Assembly: GCA_963725035.1 (NCBI GenBank) | Contig: CAVRWX010000018.1 | Location: forward strand, 434,001-498,000 | Origin: JALZKA01 sp963725035 | GTDB lineage: Bacteria; Actinomycetota; Thermoleophilia; Solirubrobacterales; 70-9 | Length of the DNA: 64,000 nucleotides | Reading direction: 5' to 3' | Part shown: positions 28,596 through 37,725 of the stretch, in pieces | Layout: each line of letters starts with the position of its first letter | Position numbering within the stretch: the first letter of the stretch is position 1 | Program-made: the position numbers and the translations under genes | The notes under the pieces: model-generated | What the model was told of the DNA's origin: nothing | Databases searched by the model: none | Seen by the model: the letters and a program-made list of their open reading frames with translations, nothing else

Positions 28596-29589
28596 CGAGG
28601 CCCTGGAGCGCGCTCGAGAAGCGGGCATCCACACCCTTCGCGTCCCCACACCATTCGCCGTCGGGCGCGTCAACTGCTACCTGATCGAGGACGAGCCGCT
28701 CACTCTCGTCGACACGGGGCCCAACTCGGGCAAGGCGCTCGACGAGCTCCAGAACCAGCTGAAGGTGCTGGGGCATTCGATCGACGACATCGAGCTGGTG
28801 ATCCTCACCCACCAGCACATCGATCACGTCGGGCTGGTCGAGATCATCGTCGAGCACTCGGGCGCGCAGGTCGCTGCGCTCGACAAGGCTGTTCGCCGTC
28901 TGGCGAACTTCGCCGAGGACGCCGAGCTGGACGACCGCTTCTCGGCGGAGCTGATGCTCCGCAGCGGCATCCCCGAGAACGTCGTGGTGGCGCTTCAGGG
29001 CGTCTCGCGGAGCTTTCGCGCCTGGGGCTCGCGCGCGACTGTCACCCGCCCGCTTGCCGATGGCGAGACGCTTCAGCTGCGCGATCGAAAGCTCGAGGTC
29101 CTCCACCGTCCCGGGCACAGCCCATCGGACACCGTCTTCTGGGACGAAGAGCGAAAGATCCTCCTCGCCGCCGACCACTTGATCGCACACATCTCGTCCA
29201 ACCCGCTGATCACCCGGCCGCTCGACGGCTCGGACGAGCGGACTCAGGCCCTGGTGAGCTACCGCGACTCGCTCCTCAAGACGCGCGAGATGCCCGCCGA
29301 GATCGTGCTGCCCGGCCACGGGGAGCCGATCACCGATCACGTGACGCTCATCGACGAGCGGATGCGGATGACCGAGCGGCGCAAGGAGAAGATCTGGAAG
29401 CTGATCGAAGAGAAGCCCCGGACCGGTCACGAGATCGCTCAGGAGCTCTGGGGAAACGTCGCGGTGACCCAGGCGTTCCTGACCCTCTCCGAGGTGATCG
29501 GCCACGTCGACCTGCTCGTGAACGACGGTTCGGTTTGTGAAGTCGAGGACGGGGATATCGTGCGATACGCCGCCGTCTGCCACGATTGA
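28585..29589 (+). CDS. Metallo-beta-lactamase-fold hydrolase (LACTB2-like)
   Basis: 334 residues, overlapping manB by 11 nt. The zinc motif THQHIDH (His76, His78, Asp80, His81) is followed by HRPGHSPSDT, AADHL and LPGHGEPI as further ligands. A C-terminal winged-helix-like part (about 265-334, RKEKIWKLIEEKPRTGHEIA) matches the LACTB2/glyoxalase-II-like subgroup, which includes endoribonucleases and thioester hydrolases. Substrate not determinable. Confidence 0.88.
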   Translation: MTPDEALERAREAGIHTLRVPTPFAVGRVNCYLIEDEPLTLVDTGPNSGKALDELQNQLKVLGHSIDDIELVILTHQHIDHVGLVEIIVEHSGAQVAALDKAVRRLANFAEDAELDDRFSAELMLRSGIPENVVVALQGVSRSFRAWGSRATVTRPLADGETLQLRDRKLEVLHRPGHSPSDTVFWDEERKILLAADHLIAHISSNPLITRPLDGSDERTQALVSYRDSLLKTREMPAEIVLPGHGEPITDHVTLIDERMRMTERRKEKIWKLIEEKPRTGHEIAQELWGNVAVTQAFLTLSEVIGHVDLLVNDGSVCEVEDGDIVRYAAVCHD

Positions 29590-29596
29590 GGCCCCC

Positions 29597-30619
29597 ATGG
29601 AGCCCTCCACCCGACTCTCGGACCCGGCTTCCGCTCAGAGTGCCCCCACCAATGGCGGTGCAAGGCGCCCTCAGAAGAAGCGCATGCTCGTCATCGTCAA
29701 CCCGTACGCGACGACGGTCTCGGACCGGCTGAAGAACCTGGTCGTCTACGCGCTCCAGGGCCGCTACCAGGTGGAAGCCGTCATGACCGAGGCTCAAAAC
29801 CACGCGACCGAGATCGGGCGCGAAGCGATCGACGGCGGCTACGACGTCGTCGTCGCTTTCGGCGGAGACGGCACGCTCAACGAGGTCGCCCACGGGCTTG
29901 CCGGAACCGACGTGCCCGTCACGATGCTTCCGGGCGGATCGACGAACGTCGTCTGCCGGAGCCTCGGAATCCCCGAGGACGTGGTCGACGCAACAGAGCA
30001 TCTCCTCGGCCTCGCCGACAACTTTCAGCCGCGGAAGATCGACCTGGGGCTCGCGAGCGGGCGCCACTTCGTCTTCGCCTGCGGCGCCGGACTCGACGCG
30101 ATGGTCGTCAAGCGCGTCGACGCCCACCCCAAGCTCAAGACCCGCTTCCGCGAGTGGTACTACACATACGCGGCCGTCACCGGCTTCAACCGCCACTACC
30201 TCATGGGCACTCCGGCGACGCTTCGCCTGCGCTCCGAGCAGGGCGAGGTCGAGGGCATCACGACCGTCGCCCAGAACTCCGACCCCTTCACCTACTTCGG
30301 CAACCGCGAGGTCCGCGTCTGCGAGGGCATCGCAATCGACAACGGCACCATGTCCGTCGCGATGCTGAAGCGCGCCGCGCTGCGCGACATGCCGACGGTC
30401 ATGGCGCGCTGCCTCTCCACCTCCGGTCGTTTCCGCGCGGTCGACCACAAGCAGATCGAGCACTTTGCCGGCCTGATGGAGGCGCGCGTCGACTCGCTCA
30501 CCACCGACGCTGCCGGCAACACCGTCCCCTTCCCCGTCGAGGTCGACGGCGACTACATCGGCGACCACGAGTCGCTCGAGCTGGGTATCGCCCCCGCCGC
30601 TCTTACGATCGTTGCCTGA
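29597..30619 (+). CDS. Diacylglycerol/lipid kinase family protein
   Basis: 340 residues from ATG at 29597; the open frame begins earlier inside the previous gene. The nucleotide loop GGDGTLNEV is at about 89-97, after LVIVNPYATT (31-40), and LPGGSTNVVCRSL (about 112-124) completes the DAGK catalytic domain. Such enzymes phosphorylate diacylglycerol, sphingoid bases or other lipids at the membrane. An N-terminal Ser/Pro-rich stretch (1-28) is unstructured. It overlaps the second HIT gene by 8 nt. Confidence 0.88.
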   Translation: MEPSTRLSDPASAQSAPTNGGARRPQKKRMLVIVNPYATTVSDRLKNLVVYALQGRYQVEAVMTEAQNHATEIGREAIDGGYDVVVAFGGDGTLNEVAHGLAGTDVPVTMLPGGSTNVVCRSLGIPEDVVDATEHLLGLADNFQPRKIDLGLASGRHFVFACGAGLDAMVVKRVDAHPKLKTRFREWYYTYAAVTGFNRHYLMGTPATLRLRSEQGEVEGITTVAQNSDPFTYFGNREVRVCEGIAIDNGTMSVAMLKRAALRDMPTVMARCLSTSGRFRAVDHKQIEHFAGLMEARVDSLTTDAAGNTVPFPVEVDGDYIGDHESLELGIAPAALTIVA

Positions 30620-31025
30620 CTGTCTCTTCTGCCGGATCGTCGCGGGCGACGAGCCCGCGCACATCGTGCTCGACGACGAGGTCTGTCTCGCGTTCCTCGA
30701 CGTACGCCCGCTCTTTCACGGCCACGTCTTGCTTGTCCCGCGAGAGCACCATGAGACGCTCGAGGACCTTCCGCCGGAGCTCATCGAGCCGTTCTTCGAG
30801 CGCGCACAGCGCCTCTCGGTTGCCGTGCGCGACGCGATGGGAGCCCAGGGCTCGTTCGTGGCGATGAACAACGTCGTCTCGCAGTCAGTGCCTCACATGC
30901 ACTGCCACGTCGTCCCCCGAGTGAAGAAGGACGGGCTTCGCGGCTTCTTCTGGCCGCGAACCAAGTACACGACGGACTCGCAAGCCGCCGGAGTGGCCAG
31001 CTCAATCCGCGATGCCCTGACTTAG
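30612..31025 (+). CDS. HIT-family nucleotide hydrolase
   Basis: 137 residues from TTG at 30612. HIT triad HMHCHVVPR (His95, His97, His99), N-terminal CLFCRIV zinc-type cysteines, and FLDVRPLFHGHVLLVPREHHE as the conserved first half. Members cleave adenosine-linked phosphoramidates or dinucleotides. This is the second HIT gene in the same operon, distinct from the longer one at 26731. It overlaps the lipid kinase gene by 8 nt. Confidence 0.9.
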   Translation: MPDCLFCRIVAGDEPAHIVLDDEVCLAFLDVRPLFHGHVLLVPREHHETLEDLPPELIEPFFERAQRLSVAVRDAMGAQGSFVAMNNVVSQSVPHMHCHVVPRVKKDGLRGFFWPRTKYTTDSQAAGVASSIRDALT

Positions 31026-31034
31026 GATCGGCCG

Positions 31035-31496
31035 ATGCCTTCCGAGAACGTTCGAGATCGTGGTCGACGTGTTCGGCGGCCGCCTGATTCCCGATGCCGA
31101 CGCAGAGGTCGATCTCATCGAGATGGTCGCGGACGCGGCACTTCTCGAGGCTCACGAGGGGCTGATCGACGCGGCAGCGCCGATCGAGTTCGAGACGCCT
31201 TATGGAGGTCTCCTGGGCGGGATGGGCGGTCCGTTCTTCGGCGCGTCAGGGTTCCATCAGGGCTGGGAGGAATGGCTTGGCCCATGGGAGTCGTACTCGC
31301 TTCGGTCGATTGAGATCGCGGAGGTCGAGAACCACGTCCTCCTTCTCGTCCACGTGTCGGGACGATGTCCGAGTCGGGCTTGGAGGTCGACGCGCCGGCG
31401 GCTGCGATCTACACCATCGAGGGCGGCAGGATCGTGAGAGTTCGCCACTTCCTCGACCAGGATCAAGCGCGCGCGGCTGTCGGCCTGACGGCCTAG
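31035..31496 (+). pseudogene. SnoaL/NTF2-like protein with two compensating frameshifts
   Basis: Starts ATG 31035. Removing one T at 31051-31052 gives MPSENVEIVVDVFGGRLIPD, and adding one G to the run at 31359-31361 gives VSGTMSESGLEVDAPAAAIYT and a regular NTF2-type end with GGRIVRVRHFLDQ, ending at TAG 31494-31496. The restored 153-residue product is an ordinary SnoaL-like protein (GLLGG, FHQGWEEWLG). As sequenced the gene is broken in two places. It meets the glycosyltransferase remnant tail to tail with a 4-nt overlap. Either a pseudogene or two indel errors. Confidence 0.65.
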
Positions 31497-32403
31497 GCGT
31501 CGTTCGAGCGGCGGTAGCCGACCGTGTGGGCGAACATGCCGAGCGCGTCCACGCTCCGGAACGCCGCCTCCTCGAACCGCCGCCGTGCCAGGTCGCCCAC
31601 GATGTCCTTGCCGCAATGGATCAGGCCGGGCACAAGCGGCCATGCGGGCGCGGTGCCCGGATAGCGCTCGTTGAGCCAGCGCGCCCCCGCGGCGTAGCGC
31701 GCGATCGAGCCCATGAGGTCGGACAGCGACTCGCGGTGCAGATGCGTGACGACAGCGTCGGGACGCCGCTCGATCTTCCAGCCCGCCTCGGTCAGTCGCC
31801 GGCACAGGTCCACGTCGCCACCAGAGCGGATGCCCTCGGTGAAACCGCCGAGCTCGTCGAAGGTCTGACGGCGCACCGCCAGGTTCGCGGTCGCCGCCGC
31901 GTCCGCGGCCGTGTGAAGGCCCGCCTCCTGGTCGAGAAAGCCGCGGTCGGTCGCGTAGCGGGCGAGGAAATGCCGCTGACTCGGGTCCGAGATCAACGGT
32001 GCCGGCGAGTGCGCCAACGTCCTCTCCCGGCGGCGGCTCTAGCGAATAGGCATCCAGGAGATTGGGCTGCGGCACACAGTCCGAGTCGGTGAAGAGCAGC
32101 CATTCAGTCCCCCGCACGTTCGCGAGAGGTGGAATTTCCTCGCATATCGTGGAAATTCCTACTCTCGGCGTCGTTTGACGCCGCGGCCCCGGCATTTCGC
32201 GCGTAATAGGACGATCTCTCCCTGGTTGCCCGGACCACTCGGACGCCCGAGCCCTCGGGGTAGCACCCCGCGGCCGAGTTGTCCGCAACGATCACCTCGT
32301 CGCCAGGCCCAAGCTCGAGCAGCGCCAGCGACTCGGCCAACCGCTCTGCATCCTCCACCCCGCCCGCGAACGGGACGATGACGCTGACCTTCGGCCTCGG
32401 CAC
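31493..32403 (-). pseudogene. Family 2 glycosyltransferase, broken by an insertion and a frameshift
   Basis: The N-terminus from GTG 32403 reads as GT2: PKVSVIVPFAGGVEDAERL, GDEVIVADNSAAG, RERSSYYARNAGAAAS. Then about 64 nt not fitting the family, including a palindrome, interrupts the frame. A second frame resumes with RGTEWLLFTDSDCVPQPNLL (the DxD sugar-nucleotide motif), and near 31968-31985 the frame changes again to FLARYATDRGFLDQE...ATANLAVRRQTFDELGGF and runs to the stop at 31493. All GT2 blocks are present in order but in three frames. It lies directly downstream of relA on the same strand. An inserted element is more likely than error alone for the first break. Confidence 0.7.
32123..32167. 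repeat. 45-bp palindrome inserted in the glycosyltransferase gene
   Basis: Arms CGAGAG-2nt-GGAATTTCC (32123-32139) and GGAAATTCC-2nt-CTCTCG (32151-32167) pair at 15 of 17 positions around an 11-nt centre. It is AT-rich against its GC-rich surroundings and sits where the GT2 family has no extra residues. A smaller hairpin GGCGTC-GTTT-GACGCC (32167-32182) adjoins it. It looks like a small palindromic repeat unit; no second copy was noticed in the window. Confidence 0.6.
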
Positions 32404-32414
32404 CTCGGCGGGCT

Positions 32415-34811
32415 CTACGCGCCCGGGGTGACCCGGTAGGCGTCGAAGACGCCCTCGACGTGCCGCAACCGCGAGACGCACTGGCGAAGCTGGTCCGAGT
32501 CGCCGACCTCGACCACGAAGCGGTTCTTCACCATCGGGTGCTTGGTCGAGCAGCGAGCCTCGATGATGTTCACGCCAGACTCGGCGAAACTCCGCGAGAG
32601 GTCCTCGAGCAGGCGGGACCGGTCCCACGCGTCGATCTCGAGCTCGACTCGGTAGGAGGCCTCGTTGCCGCCCTCCCAGGCGACGTCGGTGAAGCGCTCA
32701 GGCGCCTTCTTCAGCGCCTTGACGTTCTTGCAGTCCTCGCGGTGGATCGTGATGCCGCGGCCGAGCGAGACGTAGCCGACAATCGGATCGCCGGGAACGG
32801 GCCGGCAGCACTTTGCGAGCCGCACCATGACATCGGCTTGGCCTTGCACCTCGATCCCGTAGTCGGAGGCCTCCTGGGTGCGGCGCTGGCGCTCGTCGCG
32901 ACCCTCGAGCACGCTCGCAAGGCGCGCTTCGGTCTCGTCGCCGGCGACCGCCTCGCCGCCCTTGAGCCGCTGCATGACCTTGTTGACCGTCGTCTTCGGC
33001 GAAATCTTGCCGCCGCCCAGCGCGACGTAGAAGTCGTCGGCCTTGCGAAAGCCCATCTCGCGGATGACGTCAGCCAGAAGCGGTGAGCCGGCGATTCGCT
33101 GCGGCGGCAAGCCCTGCTTCTTCAACGCCGCCTGAAGCTCCTCGCGCCCGCGGCGCTCCGCGTCCTCGCGCTTCTCGCGGGTCAGCGCGGCGCGGATCTT
33201 GTTGCGCGCACGGCTGGTGCGCACCACGCTCAGCCAGTCGCGCGACGGGGCCCGGTCGCCCTTCGAGGTGAGGACCTCGACGATGTCGCCCGACTTCAGC
33301 TGGTAGTGGAGCGGGACGATCTTGCCGTTCACCTTCGCGCCGACGCAGCGGTGCCCGACATCGGTGTGGACGGCGTAGGCGAAGTCGAGCGGCGTGGATC
33401 CAGCCGAGAGGTTCTTCACCTCGCCCTTCGGCGTGAAGACGAACACCTCGTCCTCGAACAGATCGACCTTGAGTGACTCGAGGAACTCGGCGGGCTCCTG
33501 GTCGCCCTCCTCCTCCAGAAGCTGGCGCAGCCAGGTCATCTTCTCCCGCGCGGTATCTGCCGGGTCCTTGGCGCCCTTGCCCTTGGTGCCGTTCGGCACC
33601 TCCTTGTAGAGGACGTGTCCGGCGATCCCGTACTCGGCGATCCGGTGCATGTCCGGGGTGCGGATCTGGATCTCGAGCGGCCGTCCCTCGGGGCCGATCA
33701 CCGTGGTGTGAAGCGCCTGGTAGAGGTTCATCTTCGGCGTCGCGATGAAGTCCTTGAAGCGCCCGGGTAGCGGCTTCCAGATCGAGTGGATGATCCCGAT
33801 CGCGCCGTAGCAGTCCTTGACCGAGCCGACGAGCACCCGCATTGCCGTGAGGTCGTAGATCTCGTTGAACTCGCGGCCCTTCTTGGTCATCTTCGAGTAG
33901 ATGGAATAGAAGTGCTTCGCCCGGCCTGAGATCTCCGATGCGATGCCGACCTCGGCCAGTTCGTGCGCGAGGAAGTCGCCCGCCGCGTCCACGTAGGCCT
34001 CGCGCTCGTTGCGCTGCTGGGCGACGAGCTTCTTGATCTCCTCGTACTTGCGCGGATGGAGGCGCTGGAAGGCCAGGTCCTCGAGCTCCCACTTGATCGC
34101 GTGGATCCCGAGGCGGTGGGCGAGCGGCGCGTAGATCTCGAGCGTCTCGCGGGCCTTCTCGAGCTGCTTCTGCTTCGGCAGCGCCGAGAGCGTGCGCATG
34201 TTGTGGAGGCGATCGGCGAGCTTGATCAGGATGACCCGGACGTCCGTGGCCATCGCGACCATCATCTTGCGGTAGTTCTCGGCCTGGTTCTCGTCGCGGC
34301 TCTGGAACGTGATCCCTGTGAGCTTCGTGACCCCGTCGACGAGTCCGGCGATCGCGTCGCCAAAGAGCTCGCGCACCTCGTCGAGGCTCGCCGACGTGTC
34401 CTCGACCGTGTCATGGAGGAGCGCCGCGCAGAGCGTCTCCGTGTCCAGGCGAAGGCCGGCGCAGATCTTTGCGACCTCGACCGGGTGCGTGATGAAGTCC
34501 TCGCCCGAGCGGCGGCGCTGATCGACGTGGCGCTCGCAGGCGAACGCGAAGGCCTGTTCGACCGAACGGCGCTCGAGTGCCTCGGTGCCTTCGTCCGAGT
34601 GCTCTTCGACCACCGCGAAGAGGTCGCCAAGGAGTGCCCGCTCGTCCTCGTCCAGGCCCTTCGTGAACTCGTCGTCGGGCAGCGTCGCGCGGGCGCCGTT
34701 GCCGTCGGCGCCGACCCGCGTGTGCCCCGCGGGCTCAGGCTCGGCGTTCTCTACGCCGCTGCTTCGAGCGGGCTCGAGCTCGGTTTCGGCTGGCTCAGGT
34801 ATCGGACGCAC
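32415..34811 (-). CDS. relA: Bifunctional (p)ppGpp synthetase/hydrolase Rel
   Basis: 798 residues from ATG 34811; a shorter start is possible because the first 75 residues are not conserved in type and overlap recJ by 61 nt. The HD hydrolase domain has THPVEVA (109-115), HDTVEDT (133-139) and KLADRLHNMRT. The synthetase domain shows RFKDFIATPK (351-360); the RxKD form marks bifunctional Rel/SpoT rather than monofunctional RelA. TGS (about 470-530, VFTPKGEVKNL), a zinc/helical region with KCCRPVPGD and a C-terminal ACT domain follow. It makes and degrades the alarmone of the stringent response. Confidence 0.95.
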   Translation of the reverse strand: MRPIPEPAETELEPARSSGVENAEPEPAGHTRVGADGNGARATLPDDEFTKGLDEDERALLGDLFAVVEEHSDEGTEALERRSVEQAFAFACERHVDQRRRSGEDFITHPVEVAKICAGLRLDTETLCAALLHDTVEDTSASLDEVRELFGDAIAGLVDGVTKLTGITFQSRDENQAENYRKMMVAMATDVRVILIKLADRLHNMRTLSALPKQKQLEKARETLEIYAPLAHRLGIHAIKWELEDLAFQRLHPRKYEEIKKLVAQQRNEREAYVDAAGDFLAHELAEVGIASEISGRAKHFYSIYSKMTKKGREFNEIYDLTAMRVLVGSVKDCYGAIGIIHSIWKPLPGRFKDFIATPKMNLYQALHTTVIGPEGRPLEIQIRTPDMHRIAEYGIAGHVLYKEVPNGTKGKGAKDPADTAREKMTWLRQLLEEEGDQEPAEFLESLKVDLFEDEVFVFTPKGEVKNLSAGSTPLDFAYAVHTDVGHRCVGAKVNGKIVPLHYQLKSGDIVEVLTSKGDRAPSRDWLSVVRTSRARNKIRAALTREKREDAERRGREELQAALKKQGLPPQRIAGSPLLADVIREMGFRKADDFYVALGGGKISPKTTVNKVMQRLKGGEAVAGDETEARLASVLEGRDERQRRTQEASDYGIEVQGQADVMVRLAKCCRPVPGDPIVGYVSLGRGITIHREDCKNVKALKKAPERFTDVAWEGGNEASYRVELEIDAWDRSRLLEDLSRSFAESGVNIIEARCSTKHPMVKNRFVVEVGDSDQLRQCVSRLRHVEGVFDAYRVTPGA

Positions 34812-37385
34812 TCCTCATTGGCCTTTTCGATGAGGCGAAAGCTCATCGACGATGAGAGGTCGCCCCTGACCGAGGATACGGCCTCAGCGCGGATCGCAGG
34901 GCCACTCGGAGTGACCCGCACGACGCCGATCTCGGCGAGTACGCGAAGAGCAAGGCCACACGCTTCGGGGGAGCGGCCGGCCCCGCCTGAACCGCACAGG
35001 GCGGTGCGAAGGGCCCCGGATTCGAGCGGCTCGTCGGCATCGTGGAGCGCGCGGTAGACGTCCGCGAGCGCGTTGCGGTCCGGGAGCGCGCCCGCGACAG
35101 TCCTGAGCGAGAGCTCGCGATTGGCGGCGAGCACGTGGAGGTAGCCGTCGCCGGTGATCGCGAGTTCGGCGAGGCCCGGATGCGGAGCGGGGTCGGCAAT
35201 GACCACATGCTCGAAGTCGCTTGGTAGCTCTGGCAATAAAGAGAGGGCGGTCCAGTCGGCGAGGACAACATTCACGTCCCCGTCATTCGCGTTCGCGTCT
35301 GCCGCAGCGAGGGAGCCACGCGCTGCGACGAGAACGCCGCGGGTGCCTCCGTAGCGCCCAGGATGAACGGCGTTCTCGATGATGCCGCGTCGCCAGATCG
35401 CATCCGCACACAGAACGAGGACGCGCTCGCCACTCGACACGAGCTCCCCGACGACCGCGAGCCCCGAGGCCGCGCGGCGATCCACCACATCGCGCCTATT
35501 CCCCGCGGCTCCCTCGCGCCCTTCCTCCTGGGCGAAACGTCCAACACTGATCCCTATAGGGGGTAACGCTGGACGTTTTGCATCGGTGGACCCGAGTAGC
35601 GCGGGCGGGCCTTCGAGCGCGGCGGCGAGGCGCTGCGCCCACTCGGCGTCGCTGGCGCGCCATGCATCGGATTCGGGAGCCAGCGGGAGCTCGTACAGCG
35701 TGCCGAGCACGGCTCGCGGCTCGGTGGCACCGTTCCACTCGTTCAGCTCGAGGCGGACGCTCGCGTCCGCCGGTCCCAGCGCTGCACGCTTCGCCAGGGT
35801 CCCGCCGACTCCGAAGGCGACTCCGCGGACCTGTGCCCGGCCCGCCGCGAAGGGTGAAACGGGCGTGGCGCTCCTCCTCCCCCATCGGCCGGACGTCGTC
35901 AACGCGCGCGCCCGGCACGACCAGCCGCACCTCGGGGTTGCCCATGCCGAACGGGCCTATGCGCGCCATCTGCGTCGCGAGCTCGTGGCCGAGCGCCTCC
36001 GTGCCGACGACGGCATCGATCTCCTCGACTCGCTCGGCCGGCTCTAAGGACAGGATCTGCGCGCAGTGGGCGATGAGCTGCTCGCGGAACGCTTCGAGGT
36101 TCTCGGCTTCGATCTCCAGGCCGGCCGCGGCGCGGTGCCCGCCGAAGCGCGCGAGTTTGTCGGAGCACGCGCGAAGCGCGCCAAGGAGGTCGAACCCCGG
36201 GACGCTGCGGCCGGAGCCCTTGCCGCGCCCGTCGGCGTCGAGGGCGATCAGGATCGCCGGGCGCAGGTGGCGCTCGGCCATCCGGGAGGCGCAGATACCG
36301 ACGACGCCTGGGTGCCAGCCCTCGCCCCACAGGACGATCGCGGCACCCGGCTCGCGCTCCGCCTCGAGCTCAGCGAGGAGGCGGTTTGCGTCGGCCAGGA
36401 CCTCGCGCTCGGTCTCGCGCCGGTCGTGGTTTGCGCGGTCAAGCTCGACTGCGATCTCCCCCGCCCGATCGGGATCGTCGCCCAGGAAAAGTTCCACTGC
36501 GGCGTCAGCGCGGTAGAGGCGACCGGCAGCGTTGATCCGCGGGGAGAGGCGGAAGCCGATGTCCGTCTCGTTAACACGCTCGGGCGCGACCTTCGAGACC
36601 TGCATGAGCGCGCGCAGGCCGAGGCGCGGCGAGCGGCGCATCTGATCGAGCCCACGGCGAACGAGCGAACGGTTCTCGCCGAGGAGCGGCACCATGTCGG
36701 CGACGGTGGCCAGCGCGACCAGGTCGAGATCGCGCTCGGCGCGCTCGACACCCAGAAGGGCGCCCGCAACCTTGTGGGCGACGCCCGCCGCGCAGAGATC
36801 GGGGCACGGGTATCCGCAGACGACCGGATGGACGATCGGGCAATCGGGGAGCTCCGCGCCGGGTTGGTGGTGGTCGGTGACGACGACCTCGATCCCGAGC
36901 GACCTGGCGTACGCAACCTCTTCTACTGATGTGATCCCGCAGTCGGCGGTGATCAGGAGGCCGGTGCCGCGCTCGGCCAGCCGGTCGATCGTCTCGCGGC
37001 TGAGGCCGTAGCCGTCCTCGACGCGCCCGGGGATGAGCCAGTCGCATTCGGCTCCGGCCTCGCGCAGAGCGCGGACGAGGATCGCGGTCGAGGTGGTGCC
37101 ATCGACGTCGTAGTCGCCGTGGACCGTGACCGGCTTCTCCGCGGCGATCGCACTCCGGATCGCCGCGACGGCAGCGTCCATCCCGGCGAACTCGGACGGA
37201 TCGTGGCGCTCGTCGGCGGCGAGGAACTCGCGAGCGCCCTCGACCGTGCGGTAACCGCGGCGCACCAGTGCGACGGCGACGGCCTCAGGAACCTCGAGCG
37301 CACGGGCAATCTCGGCCGCCTCGTCGTACGAGTACGGCGCAAGGCGAAAGCTCTTTTGGCCCTGGGCCCAGCCGGAAGGGTTCAC
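34751..37385 (-). CDS. recJ: Single-stranded-DNA exonuclease RecJ (one frameshift)
   Basis: From GTG 37385 the first ~515 residues carry the DHH catalytic motifs: DYDVDGTTST (91-100), ADCG (147-150), TDHH (170-173), and DHHA1 GHRAAAGL. The frame is lost after EERHARFTLRGG; dropping one G of the run at 35841-35843 restores RAQVRGVAFGVGGTLAKRAA...VRLELNEWNGATEPR, the usual OB-fold part, and the reading continues to a stop at 34751 with a C-terminal extension of about 300 residues as in long RecJ forms. Total about 877 residues. RecJ degrades single-stranded DNA 5' to 3' in repair. A 44-bp palindrome is included in the C-terminal part. The frameshift is likely a sequencing error. Confidence 0.85.
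35535..35578. repeat. 44-bp palindrome inside recJ, same design as the AbiEi-gene flanking repeats
   Basis: AAACGTCCA (35535-35543), core CCCTATAGGG (35552-35561) and TGGACGTTT (35570-35578) with symmetric 8-nt spacers. The pattern CGTCC-N10-CCTATAGG-N10-GGACG is also found at 49019-49058 and 49914-49953. In the recJ frame it encodes residues around AKRPALPPIGISVGRFA without a stop, so it would be an in-frame palindromic insert. Confidence 0.65.
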
Positions 37386-37428
37386 CGACTCAGGCTAGGC
37401 GCGGAAGGGGACGGAATCGCCCCCGTGC

Positions 37429-37725
37429 CTAGGCCCTGCGACCGGTCGGCGCCTCGTACGGGTCGAAATCCGGCTCGTGGCGAGTGCCGATCAGCCACAT
37501 GATTCCCAAGCCGATCAGGGTGCCAGGCACCGCGTAGAACACGGTCGCGATGTCCGTCTCCCCCACGCTCTCGCCGAGAGCTATCTGCGCGATCGCGCCG
37601 GTGATCATCGCTCCGGCCACCGCGCCCAGAAGCGCGCCGACGATGCCACCCCAGAAGCGGTCGGGGAAGAACACGGTGAAGTGCCAGAGTCCGACGCCGA
37701 CCGTGAACCAGACGAGGACTGCCAT
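37429..37725 (-). CDS. Small integral membrane protein downstream of secDF
   Basis: 98 residues from ATG 37725, whose A is shared with the secDF stop (TGATG); GGAGG lies just upstream. Three hydrophobic segments (about 2-20, 26-50, 58-80) and a soluble tail HEPDFDPYEAPTGRR. The tight coupling with secDF suggests a membrane role, perhaps in export. No family recognised. Confidence 0.65.
   Translation of the reverse strand: MAVLVWFTVGVGLWHFTVFFPDRFWGGIVGALLGAVAGAMITGAIAQIALGESVGETDIATVFYAVPGTLIGLGIMWLIGTRHEPDFDPYEAPTGRRA

Noticed and set aside
32415..34811. Monofunctional RelA synthetase
   Set aside because: The intact HD motif and the RFKD synthetase motif indicate a bifunctional Rel enzyme.
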